A stretch of DNA of 21,931 bases from CALWZE01 sp964645785 (GCA_964645785.1 CAZYAV010000038.1:1-21931), one strand, 5' to 3'. Shown: positions 7,082 to 14,836, numbered from the stretch's first letter. Notes: generated from the sequence alone by a model not told the origin. Translations and numbers: made by a program.

Positions 7082-7327
7082 GCGGGGGCGTCCCACCAGA
7101 AAATAAGCCCGGGCGGAGAGGCGCGCGGAGAACTCCGCCGGTTCCGCACCGCGCGGCCTGTCGGCGCTGCCGCCGCGTCCAAAGTGGGAGGTTTCGGCGG
7201 GCGGCTGCGGGGCTCCGGGCAGCCGTGCGGCGAAACCGACCTTGCCCCGGCCTGCCTGGCCGCGCCGGCCGCCGCATATTGCGCACCCCGGCCGGGATTT
7301 TGGCTGCCGCGCCCAGCGCCGGCTTTC

Positions 7328-7356
7328 TTGAACTGAATGCGGCAACGTGGTAAAAT
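7328..7356 (+). promoter_or_regulatory. Promoter of the alpha/beta hydrolase gene
   Basis: TTGAAC (7328-7333), a 17-nt spacer, then TAAAAT (7351-7356), 34 nt before the start codon. The 246 bases between mutY and this promoter are GC-rich with no gene. Confidence 0.8.
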
Positions 7357-7390
7357 ACAGGAAAGCTTCAGTGGGGGGGAGAGTGCTGCT

Positions 7391-8350
7391 ATGGAATACG
7401 AAATTGATGAGAAAAAGGTGCTGGCGCTGGACGGCGCGCCGATCCATGTGCGTATCCGCACAACCGACAAAAACCTGCCGATCCTGCTGTTTTTACACGG
7501 GGGACCCGGCGTGTGCGACCGGCACTGGGTGCTGAAATACCAGTCCGCGCTGGCGGAGACGGCGACGATGATCTGCTACGACCAGCGGGGCGCGGGGCTG
7601 AGCTACCGCAAGGGAATGCAGGAAAGCGAGCTTTCGGTCGACCGGATGGTCGAGGACGCGGCGGAGGTTGCGCGCTGGGCGTGCCGGGAGTTCGGCCGCA
7701 GCGACGTCTTTGTTGTGGGGCACTCGTGGGGCTCGCTGCTCGGGGTGCTGCTTGCCAAAAAATACCCCAAGCTTGTCCGCGCCTATATCGGGATGGGGCA
7801 GTTTGTGGACGGGGATGAAAACGAGGCGCTCTCCTACGATTTTGTGCAGCAGGAGGCCGAGCGGCGCGGGGACAAAAAGGCGCTGCGGGCGCTTGAAAAG
7901 ATCGGCCGCCCGGTGCAGGGGCATTACAAAAGCATCGACGACCTGATGGTGCAGCGCAACCTGATGACCAAATACGGCGGCGGCACCTATGGTTCCAAGG
8001 AATCCCTGATCGGCTCGGTGGTGATGCCGCTGCTCAAATCGCCGGAATACACCCTTTCGGAGATTATGGGGTATTATCACGGCGCGTTTTACAGCCTGTG
8101 CGCAATCTGGGAGGAGGTTGTGGATTACAACCTGTTTGAGACCGCGCCCACGCTGGACGTTCCGGTTTATCTGACCGAGGGGATGCACGACCAGAATACC
8201 CCAATTTCCATCGCGCAGCGCTGGTTTGCCGCGCTTGACGCGCCGCACAAGGAGTGGATCTGGTTTGAGGAATCCGCCCACTCCCCCATCAAGGAGGAGC
8301 CGGAAAAGTGGGGCGAGGAGGTCGTCCGGATTATCCGGGAGAACCGCTGA
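7391..8350 (+). CDS. Proline iminopeptidase-like alpha/beta hydrolase
   Basis: A 319-residue serine hydrolase of the S33/proline iminopeptidase group, which release N-terminal proline or hydrolyse related small substrates in the cytoplasm. The oxyanion-hole motif HGGPG is at 36-40, DQRGAG at 64-69 and the nucleophile elbow GHSWGS at 110-115 with S112. The other triad members appear to be D267 in GMHDQNTP and H297 in ESAHSP. There is no signal peptide. The ATG at 7391 follows a GGGGGGGAGAG RBS; an earlier in-frame ATG at 7337 lies inside the promoter. The gene has its own promoter and terminator, so it is monocistronic. Proline specificity is not proven by the sequence; other esterase or amidase substrates are possible. 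Confidence 0.88.
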   Translation: MEYEIDEKKVLALDGAPIHVRIRTTDKNLPILLFLHGGPGVCDRHWVLKYQSALAETATMICYDQRGAGLSYRKGMQESELSVDRMVEDAAEVARWACREFGRSDVFVVGHSWGSLLGVLLAKKYPKLVRAYIGMGQFVDGDENEALSYDFVQQEAERRGDKKALRALEKIGRPVQGHYKSIDDLMVQRNLMTKYGGGTYGSKESLIGSVVMPLLKSPEYTLSEIMGYYHGAFYSLCAIWEEVVDYNLFETAPTLDVPVYLTEGMHDQNTPISIAQRWFAALDAPHKEWIWFEESAHSPIKEEPEKWGEEVVRIIRENR

Positions 8351-8412
8351 GCGAATTTTGCGAAAAAAGGGCAGAAAGCCGCCGCCCGGGAAAGGGCGGG
8401 GCGCCCGTTCGA

Positions 8413-8451
8413 CAGGAACAGCCGCGATGTGCGGCTGTTCCTGCGTTTTTT
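8413..8451 (+). terminator. Intrinsic terminator after the hydrolase gene
   Basis: A perfect 13-bp stem (CAGGAACAGCCGC and complement) with a 5-nt loop, then CGTTTTTT. Confidence 0.92.
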
Positions 8452-8568
8452 AATGACCCAAGGCCGGGCGACTCTGCGGGCGGGGAGCCCTGACATGTGA
8501 CGGCACGGAAAATCAGGAAACGGCCGCTGCCTGCTGGTAGAATAAAATCACAGCGGGGGAGGAAGAGG

Positions 8569-9453
8569 ATGGATTGGATACAGGGCATTCAAAGCGCAAT
8601 TGACTATGCGGAAGCGATGATTCTGGAGGACATTGACCTTGAAGAGGCCGCAAAGCGGGCGTACGCGTCCCCGTTTCATTTCCAGAGGGTGTTCGCTATT
8701 TTGTGCGGCTTTTCGTTCGGGGAGTATATCCGTATGCGCAGGCTTTCCCTTGCGGGGGAGGAGCTGTCCAGGGGAAAGGTCAAAATCATTGATGCGGCGA
8801 TGAAATACGGATACGACACGCCGGAGAGCTTTACACGCGCCTTTACCCGGTTCCACGGCATTGCGCCAAGCGAGGCGAAGCGCGGCGGCAAGGTCAGAAT
8901 CTTCACGCCCCTGTCTGTGAAATTAACCTTAACGGGAGGCAGCAAAATGGATTACAGAATTGAGAAACGGGACGCGTTTCAGGTTGTCTGCAAGAGGAAA
9001 AGGGTCGGGAAGCCGCAGTCGGCCGACGCGGCGCGGGATATCAGCGCCATGTGGCGGGAATTCGGCGCGGACGGGACGATAAACAGGCTCATCGCCTGCA
9101 TCCCGCCCAACCCGGTCATGCGGGGGCTGCTCGGCATCTGCTTTTCCGCCGAGCTGGAGGCCAAGCACTTCCCGTACGGCATCGGCGTTGAGTACGACGG
9201 CAGAGCGGTGGACGGCGATTTGGAGATTCTGACCATCCCGGCGAATACCTATGCGGTGTTTACAAGCAGGGGGAGGATGCCGGACGCGTTTGCTGAAACC
9301 TATAACAGAATCGTGACCGAGTTTTTTCCGCAAAGCACCCAGTACGAATATGCCGGCAAGGTGGAGTTTGAGGTGTACCCGTCCGCAGACACCGACGACC
9401 CGGATTATCAGTGTGAAATCTGGATTGCGGTGAATGAAAAGGCGGCGGAATAA
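8569..9453 (+). CDS. AraC-family regulator with GyrI-like effector domain
   Basis: A 294-residue transcription factor. Residues 8-105 form the double helix-turn-helix of the AraC family (LEEAAKRAYASPFHFQRVF, then AAMKYGYDTPESFTRAFTRFHG and the usual PSE that follows). Residues 126-290 resemble the GyrI-like or integron-cassette small-molecule binding domain, which in relatives binds amphipathic drugs or peptides. This N-terminal AraC, C-terminal GyrI order is the Rob/SoxS-with-effector arrangement common in Firmicutes. The ATG at 8569 is preceded by GGGGGAGGAAGAGG; a TAGAAT about 26 nt upstream is a possible -10 box, but I see no good -35. No drug pump is adjacent, so its targets are unknown. 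Confidence 0.92.
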   Translation: MDWIQGIQSAIDYAEAMILEDIDLEEAAKRAYASPFHFQRVFAILCGFSFGEYIRMRRLSLAGEELSRGKVKIIDAAMKYGYDTPESFTRAFTRFHGIAPSEAKRGGKVRIFTPLSVKLTLTGGSKMDYRIEKRDAFQVVCKRKRVGKPQSADAARDISAMWREFGADGTINRLIACIPPNPVMRGLLGICFSAELEAKHFPYGIGVEYDGRAVDGDLEILTIPANTYAVFTSRGRMPDAFAETYNRIVTEFFPQSTQYEYAGKVEFEVYPSADTDDPDYQCEIWIAVNEKAAE

Positions 9454-9638
9454 GACCGCAGGCGTGGCGGCGGCCATGGGAAAGGCGGATGGCGCGCCGA
9501 GGGGCTTTGCGCGCCGGTGCAGCCCGGCCGCTCCCGCCATACAAGCGCCGCCGGGCGATAACGCCCAAACCGGCCGGGTCGCGGCGGCCATGGCGGGAAA
9601 GTGGGCACCCGCGCAGCATGACGGCTGCCCGCACAAGG

Positions 9639-9690
9639 CAAACAGGCGTGACCGCATTCGTCACGCCTGTTTGTTTGCTTTTCTGTTTTG
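9639..9690 (+). terminator. Intrinsic terminator downstream of the AraC-type gene
   Basis: A perfect 14-bp stem (CAAACAGGCGTGAC at 9639-9652 with its complement at 9660-9673) and a 7-nt loop, followed by a broken T-run TTTGCTTTTCTGTTTT. It lies 185 nt after the stop codon. Confidence 0.85.
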
Positions 9691-9737
9691 GAGCGCCGCC
9701 CGCAGGCGTGGGCGGCACCCTTTGGCGGCGCAGCCGC

Positions 9738-9964
9738 CCGGCGCGCTGCGAACCAGCCCCCAAAAGCGGGGCAGCAGTTTTGTGCAAGGCCGGGGCGGTT
9801 TTGCGGGCACAGGCAGGGGCACGGCCGGGGCTTTTCCGTGCGGCGCATTCTGCGGCTGCCCGCACAACTCCGCTGTGCCCGGAGCTGCCAGAAACGCCCG
9901 GACTCCCGCCGGGCGGCGGCGAACCGGCAATGCCCGGCGCAGCCCGACCGGCGCGCTGCGAACC
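9738..9964 (+). repeat. Direct repeat pair in the intergenic region
   Basis: The 17-mer CCGGCGCGCTGCGAACC occurs at 9738-9754 and 9948-9964, with weaker similarity (GCGCAGCC) continuing upstream of each copy. A looser relative is seen near 16064-16082. Confidence 0.6.
9892..9915 (-). terminator. Weak hairpin terminator candidate for the SRAP operon
   Basis: A 7-bp stem (CGCCCGG with CCGGGCG) and 7-nt loop. On the minus strand it is followed by only TTTC, so it is a weak candidate 75 nt after the SRAP stop codon. Confidence 0.35.
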
Positions 9965-9989
9965 GGTGCCCCGGGCGGATGGCGCGGCC

Positions 9990-10565
9990 TTACACGGCGC
10001 AGAACACAAGCGGCGGCATGGTGCACAGCGCGAGCGCCTGCCGGTAGGACAGCGCGCGGTCGATCCATCTGCACGCGCTGTCCTTTTGCAGCAGGAGCGG
10101 CATCCGGGGGTGGATTTCGCGCGCCCGCCCCACTGCCTCCCGGGTGAGGATAACGAACTGCGGCTCGTCCGCCGCAATCCGGTACACGCCGCACATATAC
10201 AGCAGCGGGGACTGCGCGGCGGAAAAGGCGTATTTGCGCTTGCCGTCGGTTGCAAGGCTCCATTCATAATACTGCGCGGCGGGGACGAGGCACCGGCGCA
10301 GCGCGGCGCTTTCCCGGAACAGCGCGCGCTCGTCCGCGGTCTCCGAGCGCCCGTTGATAATCCGCTTGCCGTCCGACAGGCAAAAGCCCCAGCGCATCAC
10401 AAACGGGGCGGCGCGCCCCGCCCTGGAAAGGGACACGACGGGCGCCGGCGCGCCGGGGAACAGCTCGCCCGCGGCGGCGCTGCGCACCCGCTGCGAATGC
10501 GCCAGCCCAAGCTCGTCTATCGCCCGGTCATAGTCGGTTTCAGAAAAAGAATAACGCCCGCACAT
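9990..10565 (-). CDS. SRAP/YedK-HMCES family abasic-site protein
   Basis: A 191-residue member of the SOS-response-associated peptidase family. Relatives crosslink covalently to abasic sites in single-stranded DNA through Cys2 after removal of Met1. Key residues are all visible: C2 in MCGRYSF, N71 in INGRSET, E101 in YYEW and H152 in HPRMP, matching YedK C2, N75, E105 and H160 in order and roughly in spacing. The protein is about 30 residues shorter than E. coli YedK, mainly at the C-terminus. GGAGG lies 7 nt before the ATG. The upstream DUF5655 gene ends 18 nt before this start, so the two are probably co-transcribed. I see no LexA box in the 126-nt region upstream of the pair. Confidence 0.95.
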   Translation of the reverse strand: MCGRYSFSETDYDRAIDELGLAHSQRVRSAAAGELFPGAPAPVVSLSRAGRAAPFVMRWGFCLSDGKRIINGRSETADERALFRESAALRRCLVPAAQYYEWSLATDGKRKYAFSAAQSPLLYMCGVYRIAADEPQFVILTREAVGRAREIHPRMPLLLQKDSACRWIDRALSYRQALALCTMPPLVFCAV

Positions 10566-10583
10566 GGCGCAGCCTCCAGTCTG

Positions 10584-11030
10584 TCAGTTCTGTTCTGTGC
10601 TTTCCGCGGGCGGGCGCTTTGCCCCGCGCCGCCGCACACAGCTTTGGCGGAACGCCCGCGCGCGGTCGATCCAGCCCAGCAGCTCGCCGTCCAGCTGGCC
10701 GATGTCCGCGAGAACCAGATGATGCGTCCATCGGTTGGGATACGGTTCGACCGCCTGCGCGATGCGCGGGGAATCCAGCCGGTCGGGCAGCCCGAATGTG
10801 AGCATGACCGCGTGGGGCGGCCTGTCCTTGATTCCGCCGTGATTCGGCGGCCAGACCATGCAGAACGGCCCCGGTTCGCACAGCGCGGCCTGCGTCTTGC
10901 CCATTTTAATGGCCGCGTCCGGATAACGGGCGCACAGCCGCTCAAGCGCCGCGAGCACGAGCGCGGCGGCCGCCTGATCCTTTGCAAAAAGCGTCTCGAC
11001 GGCGCGAACCGCATCCTCAGTCATCGGCAT
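10584..11030 (-). CDS. DUF5655 domain protein
   Basis: A 148-residue soluble protein of unknown function. The conserved core runs from about KMGKTQAAL (42-50) through a VWPP segment to LTFGLPDRLDSPRI and EPYPNRWTHHLVL, ending in a LDGELLGWIDRA helix; I recognise this pattern as DUF5655. The C-terminal 20 residues are basic and probably disordered. There is no signal peptide or membrane segment. AAAGGGGA lies about 8 nt before the ATG at 11030; a second ATG two codons later is possible. It is the first gene of a likely operon with the abasic-site protein. The context does not reveal its role. Confidence 0.8.
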   Translation of the reverse strand: MPMTEDAVRAVETLFAKDQAAAALVLAALERLCARYPDAAIKMGKTQAALCEPGPFCMVWPPNHGGIKDRPPHAVMLTFGLPDRLDSPRIAQAVEPYPNRWTHHLVLADIGQLDGELLGWIDRARAFRQSCVRRRGAKRPPAESTEQN

Positions 11031-11083
11031 GGAAAAATCCCCTTTCCGCCCCGGCGGGCCGCCGCATAAACCGCCGGATTTTA

Positions 11084-11112
11084 TTGATTTTATCCGGCTT
11101 TTCTCCTATAAT
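11084..11112 (+). promoter_or_regulatory. Promoter of the aspartyl-tRNA synthetase gene
   Basis: TTGATT (11084-11089), a 17-nt spacer, then a perfect TATAAT (11107-11112). An inverted repeat CCGGAT/ATCCGG (11074-11079 and 11092-11097) brackets the -35 box in the divergent region shared with the DUF5655 gene. Confidence 0.85.
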
Positions 11113-11156
11113 AGCAGATAGACTGACGTGGAAAAAGAGGAAAAGAGGAATTAAGC

Positions 11157-12446
11157 ATGTTCTTTACCCATATTGCGGACGTCAAGAGCAATGAGCCGAA
11201 CACGATTCAGGGCTTTGTCGAGAATATCCGCAACAAACGCAGTATGGCGTTTATCGTGCTGCGGGACACAACCGGCAAATTGCAGCTGACAATTGAAAAG
11301 GAAAAGCACCCCGACCTTGTGCCGGTCATCGATGCGATGACCCTTGAGTCGGTCGTGACCGCGGCCGGCGTCGTGTACGATTCGGAATACGTCAAGCTCA
11401 ACGGCAAGGAGATGATTCCGGACACCCTGCGTATCGACTCGACTGCCGAGCCGCTGCCCATCCAGAAGGACGCGCACATTGATAACCGCATGGATTACCG
11501 CTGGATCGACCTGCGCTCGGAGCGCAACCAGCTGATGATGAAGGTGCAGACCTATATGGTCAAGTGCTTCCGGGACTGGCTGCTCGAGCGCGATTTCGTC
11601 GAGATCCACTCCCCCAAGCTGATCGCCGCCGCGTCCGAGAGCGGCTCGGATGTGTTTGAGGTGAAGTATTTTGACCGTCAGGCTTATCTTTGCCAAAGTC
11701 CGCAGTTTTATAAGCAGATGGCGATGGCGGGCGGGCTGGAGCGCATCTTTGAAAGCGGCCCGGTTTTCCGCGCGGAAAAATCCTACACCAACAAGCACAC
11801 GACCGAGTTTACCGGCTTTGACCTTGAGTTCACCGGGGTGGAGAGCTGCGCGGATGTCATGACCCTCGAGCAGGACATGCTCACCGATATGCTCGCGAAA
11901 CTGCACGACAAATACGGCGAGCAGATCAAGGCGCTGTTTGAGCGGGAGGTTGTGGTGCCGTCCGCCCCGTTCCCGGTCATCCCCCTCGCCGAGCTGTATG
12001 CCGAGCTGCGGGAGAGATACGGGTACGAGGTGCCGCAGGGGGAGAGCGGAGACCTGACCACCGACGCCGAGCGGCTGTGCGAGCAGTTCTCGATGGATAA
12101 ATACGGCAGCGAATTCCTGTTCGTCGTCGACTACAGCGCCGAAAAGCGCGCGTTTTATCACATGCGGGACGAGCGCGGGGTGCCGATGGGCTATGACCTG
12201 ATCTGGCGCGGGGTCGAGATCACCACCGGCGCCAAGCGGGAGCACCGGTATGAGGTGCTCAAAAAGCAGGCGGAGGAAAAGGGACTGGCGGAGGACGTCA
12301 AGTTCTATCTCGACTTTTTCCGCTACGGCTGCCCGCCCCACGGCGGCTTTGGCCTTGGGGTAGACCGGCTGACTATGGTGCTGCTGGGGCTTGCAATTAA
12401 GGAGGCGATGTTCCTCTTCCGCGGCCCCAACCGCCTGACGCCGTAA
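11157..12446 (+). CDS. aspS: Archaeal-type aspartyl-tRNA synthetase, probably for tRNA-Asp/Asn
   Basis: A class II synthetase of 429 residues: OB-fold anticodon-binding domain (about 1-95), then the catalytic domain with QSPQFYK (180-186), motif 2 around GPVFRAE (201-207) through TEF(217-219), and motif 3 GFGLGVDRL (397-405). QSPQ at this place marks AspRS rather than AsnRS. The length and absence of the large GAD insertion of bacterial AspRS (about 590 aa) place it with the archaeal/eukaryal group. In bacteria such enzymes often charge tRNA-Asn with Asp for later amidation by GatCAB. Residue E22 lies where discriminating archaeal enzymes have a tryptophan, which would suit a non-discriminating enzyme, but this alignment was made by eye. 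The RBS is GAGG before AATTAAGC-ATG. It is a single-gene unit. Confidence 0.92.
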   Translation: MFFTHIADVKSNEPNTIQGFVENIRNKRSMAFIVLRDTTGKLQLTIEKEKHPDLVPVIDAMTLESVVTAAGVVYDSEYVKLNGKEMIPDTLRIDSTAEPLPIQKDAHIDNRMDYRWIDLRSERNQLMMKVQTYMVKCFRDWLLERDFVEIHSPKLIAAASESGSDVFEVKYFDRQAYLCQSPQFYKQMAMAGGLERIFESGPVFRAEKSYTNKHTTEFTGFDLEFTGVESCADVMTLEQDMLTDMLAKLHDKYGEQIKALFEREVVVPSAPFPVIPLAELYAELRERYGYEVPQGESGDLTTDAERLCEQFSMDKYGSEFLFVVDYSAEKRAFYHMRDERGVPMGYDLIWRGVEITTGAKREHRYEVLKKQAEEKGLAEDVKFYLDFFRYGCPPHGGFGLGVDRLTMVLLGLAIKEAMFLFRGPNRLTP

Positions 12447-12479
12447 GCGCGCGGGATAAATATACGCACAGGATAAGCG

Positions 12480-12522
12480 CAGAGCCGCTCCGAAGCCTTT
12501 TTCGGGACGGCTCTGTGTTATT
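12480..12522 (+). terminator. Terminator after the AspRS gene
   Basis: CAGAGCCG at 12480-12487 pairs with CGGCTCTG at 12508-12515, with partial pairing (TCCGAA/TTCGG) inside, followed by TGTTATT. Moderately strong. Confidence 0.7.
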
Positions 12523-12682
12523 CCGGCGAACGGGCCGGAGGCGTTTCGGAAACCGGGACGGTACGCGATATTCGGGATGGCCGGCCGCCGGGAGGCTGCG
12601 CGCGGTTTCGCCGGGTGAATGGCGGGCGCGCAAGAGCGATTTTGCGAAGTGCCGCCGCGTGCGGATTTACGGAGCCTGCCAG

Positions 12683-12728
12683 AAAACACGCAGAGCCGCC
12701 GCAATGCTGTGCGGCGGCTCTGCGTGTT
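12683..12728 (-). terminator. Strong terminator of the AbrB-ABC operon
   Basis: A perfect 19-bp stem (12685-12703 with 12710-12728) and a 6-nt loop. On the minus strand the stem runs into TTTT then CTGG. It lies 31 nt after the permease stop codon. Confidence 0.85.
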
Positions 12729-12759
12729 ACAATGAAGGGGCGGCAGGGAAGCGGCCGGC

Positions 12760-13491
12760 TCAGTCTGCGCGCATCCGGCGATTGAACAGGACAATCGCGA
12801 GAATCAGGATGCCCGCCCCATACGCAAGCACGATCCAAAGTGAACCCCAGATGGCGCCGTAATTGCCCGCGAGCGCAGCGCGTCCCGCCTCAACGGCGGG
12901 CTGAAAGGGCAGCGCGCACGCGATGGCGTGGAACACGCCGCCGACCAGCGCCGTGTCGAACCAGGTGCCGGAAAGCCAGGCGCTCAGGTTGGTCAGCAGC
13001 GCGCCGCAGATGCCGCCAACCTGCTTTTCGCTGAGCAGGGCGCCGCACAAAAGCCCCAGCGCGATAAAGACGACAGCGGCAGGCAGGCAGAGCAGAACGG
13101 CGGGAATTACCGTGACGGTCGGCTTCAGCCCGAGCGCGAACGCCACCAGATAGCAGATGGCTGACTGGGCGAGCGCCATCGGCAGCAGGGGCAGGCAATA
13201 GCCGCCGATGCATTCCCAGGAGCTCAGCGGGGAGGTGAACAGGCGGAACATGAACGAGCTGCCGCGGTCCCTGGAAATCAGCTGCGCGGCGAACAGCGCG
13301 ATGAAGGAGAGCCCGAACACCGCAACGCCGGGGGTCAGCTGCTTGAGGGTGAAGATCTCTACCGGAATGTTTGCCTGAATCAGGGAGAGCAAAAGCAGCA
13401 GAATCACCGGGAAGCCGAGCCCAAAGACGAGGGTGAGCTTGTCGCGCAGGATCTCCTTGGTGTTGCGCAGGGCAAATGCGGCAAGTTTCAT
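12760..13491 (-). CDS. ABC-2 type transporter permease
   Basis: A 243-residue integral membrane protein with about six hydrophobic segments (roughly 19-38, 53-72, 98-121, 126-150, 158-176 and 214-236). The amphipathic start MKLAAFALRNTKEILRD and the mid-protein SRDRGSSFMFRLFTSPLS loop are typical of ABC-2 exporters of drugs, peptides or lipids. Its ATG overlaps the stop of the ATPase gene in an ATGA arrangement, so the two are translationally coupled and should form one transporter. The exported substrate cannot be told from sequence. Confidence 0.9.
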   Translation of the reverse strand: MKLAAFALRNTKEILRDKLTLVFGLGFPVILLLLLSLIQANIPVEIFTLKQLTPGVAVFGLSFIALFAAQLISRDRGSSFMFRLFTSPLSSWECIGGYCLPLLPMALAQSAICYLVAFALGLKPTVTVIPAVLLCLPAAVVFIALGLLCGALLSEKQVGGICGALLTNLSAWLSGTWFDTALVGGVFHAIACALPFQPAVEAGRAALAGNYGAIWGSLWIVLAYGAGILILAIVLFNRRMRAD

Positions 13492-14222
13492 ACGGCTTCG
13501 CCCCCTTCCCCGGCAAGGGCTATGAACGCGTCCTCAAAGCTGGCGGCGCCGGTGCGGGCAATCAGCTGCGCCGGTGTGCCGGCAGCACACAGCCGCCCGT
13601 GCGCCATGATGCCGACATGGTCGGCGAGCGCCTCGGCCTCCTCCAGGTAATGGGTGGTCAGCAGGACGGTGACCCGCCCCTTCAGCCCTTCGATCAGCTT
13701 CCAAAGCTCCCGCCGGGCAAGCACATCCAGCCCCAGCGTCGGCTCGTCCAGGAACAGAACCTGCGGCTCGGTAATCAGCGCCATCGCGATGCTCAGCCTG
13801 CGCTGCCACCCGCCGGACAGGGTTTTGGCGCGGCTGGCCGCGACCGGGGCAAGCCCCATCCTTTCCAGCATCTGCGCGGCGGCGGCCTTCGCCTGTTTGC
13901 GCCGCTGCCCGTACAGCCCGCAGATCAGCTCTAGATTTTCGCGGACGTTCAGGTTGGGGGCGACGGCGGTCTCCTGCGGGGAGATGTTGAGCATCCGCTT
14001 CACCTGCATCGGCTGGGTGACGGCGCTCTGCCCCAGAACAAGCGCCTCGCCGGAGGTCGGTCGGGTCAGGCAGGAGAGCATCCGGATGGTGGTTGTCTTG
14101 CCCGCCCCGTTCACCCCAAGCAGCGCAAACAGCTCGCCCTGCGGGATCTCGAGATTGAGCCGGTCGACGGCGGGCTTGCCCGCATAGGATTTGCAGAGGT
14201 CAATTGTCTGAATCGCCGTCAT
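13488..14222 (-). CDS. ABC exporter ATP-binding protein
   Basis: A 244-residue nucleotide-binding subunit. Walker A is GVNGAGKTT (36-44), the Q-loop is ISPQET, the signature is LSGGWQRRLS, Walker B is VLFLDEPTLGLD and the switch histidine is in TTHYLEEAEAL. The signature glutamine is shifted by a tryptophan (LSGGWQ), which is common in the DrrA/CcmA drug-export group. The ATG at 14222 follows GGAGGGGGACGCGG. It overlaps the AbrB gene by 23 nt upstream and the permease by 4 nt downstream, so the three genes form one tightly packed unit. Substrate unknown. Confidence 0.94.
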   Translation of the reverse strand: MTAIQTIDLCKSYAGKPAVDRLNLEIPQGELFALLGVNGAGKTTTIRMLSCLTRPTSGEALVLGQSAVTQPMQVKRMLNISPQETAVAPNLNVRENLELICGLYGQRRKQAKAAAAQMLERMGLAPVAASRAKTLSGGWQRRLSIAMALITEPQVLFLDEPTLGLDVLARRELWKLIEGLKGRVTVLLTTHYLEEAEALADHVGIMAHGRLCAAGTPAQLIARTGAASFEDAFIALAGEGGEAV

Positions 14223-14520
14223 CCGCGTCCCCCTCCATTGCCTGCCGGATTGCGCCAGCAAACGCGGCGCTGTCCGTCTCGTCCAGCTCGGGATAAACCT
14301 GCTTTGCGTGGCCGGCAAAGATGGCGTCTGCAATTTTTGCAAAGACACTCGACCGCTCCAGCGCGATTCCCCGCTTTTTGTCCGCAAGCAGCAGCAGCGT
14401 GTCGCCCGGCCGGATGCCGAACATCTCCCGCACCTCCTTGGGAATCACAATCTGCCCCTTGGGGCCGAGCTTGACCGAGCCGATGTACCGCTCCCCGCTG
14501 GGATCCTTGATATTGCTCAT
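14200..14520 (-). CDS. AbrB/SpoVT-type transcriptional regulator
   Basis: A 106-residue protein with an N-terminal swapped-hairpin AbrB DNA-binding domain at about 12-55 (VKLGPKGQIVIPKEVREMF, then GIRPGDTLLLL). The C-terminal half is a short helical region ending in an acidic tail, EGDADDGDSDN, which is encoded by the stretch that also carries the RBS and start of the next gene. The ATG at 14520 follows GAGGTGATTGG; a second in-frame ATG at 14538 lacks an RBS. It is first in the operon with the ABC exporter and probably regulates it, with three 9-nt-spaced TTGT elements in its promoter as possible sites. Confidence 0.92.
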   Translation of the reverse strand: MSNIKDPSGERYIGSVKLGPKGQIVIPKEVREMFGIRPGDTLLLLADKKRGIALERSSVFAKIADAIFAGHAKQVYPELDETDSAAFAGAIRQAMEGDADDGDSDN

Positions 14521-14538
14521 CCAATCACCTCGATGCAT

Positions 14539-14567
14539 TTGTCTTATTTGTATAACTTGTAAAACTA
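14539..14567. promoter_or_regulatory. TTGT repeats upstream of the abrB-like gene
   Basis: TTGT occurs at 14539-14542, 14548-14551 and 14557-14560, spaced exactly 9 nt, in an AT-rich island that otherwise stands out from GC-rich surroundings. It is just upstream of the regulator gene and could be an AbrB-type binding site and promoter. I could not assign -35/-10 boxes with confidence. Confidence 0.45.
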
Positions 14568-14668
14568 ATACTACTCTGCGCGGGGCAAAATGTCAAGCAT
14601 CGCGAAGCCATAGCGGATCATGCGGGGCGGCGGGCGCGATTCGCGTCCGGGCGGGGAGGAGAGATAGT

Positions 14669-14698
14669 CCGGCAGGCGCTGCGTGCGCCGCCTGCCGG
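14669..14698. repeat. Intergenic hairpin of unknown role
   Basis: A perfect 10-bp inverted repeat, CCGGCAGGCG and CGCCTGCCGG, with a 10-nt loop and no T-run on either side. It lies between the divergent abrB-like and deoC genes. Confidence 0.5.
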
Positions 14699-14765
14699 TT
14701 CGCGATGATCCACCGATGACAGGGGGACGGAGCCGGGCGCGCGGATGCTTTTGGGGCGGCATCCC

Positions 14766-14794
14766 TTGCCTGTCGGGCGGGCGCGTGGTAAGGT
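14766..14794 (+). promoter_or_regulatory. Candidate deoC promoter
   Basis: TTGCCT (14766-14771), a 17-nt spacer, then TAAGGT (14789-14794), 42 nt before the start codon. Confidence 0.6.
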
Positions 14795-14836
14795 ATAGGT
14801 AGAGAATCACGGAAAAACGGAAAGGAAATACAGCAG

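Larger units (their letters stand above)
9454..9989. other. GC-rich intergenic region with hairpins and repeats
   Basis: A 536-base gap between the convergent AraC-type gene and the SRAP gene. It holds a strong plus-strand terminator (9639-9690), a weak minus-strand hairpin (9892-9915) and a direct repeat (9738-9754 and 9948-9964). I see no credible gene: frames that stay open do so on both strands as expected from high GC, and none has a recognisable domain. Confidence 0.7.
12447..12759. other. Convergent intergenic region with two terminators
   Basis: About 310 bases between the AspRS gene and the ABC permease gene, which converge here. It holds one terminator for each direction and no credible gene. 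Both hairpins contain CGCAGAGCCG, so the two terminators share sequence. Confidence 0.7.

Noticed and set aside
9489..11069. 526-codon plus-strand open frame
   Set aside because: It runs through the terminator at 9639-9690 and antisense to the SRAP and DUF5655 genes, both supported by conserved motifs and RBSs.
11151..12794. 547-codon minus-strand open frame
   Set aside because: It is antisense to the aspartyl-tRNA synthetase and crosses two terminators; no domain is recognisable.
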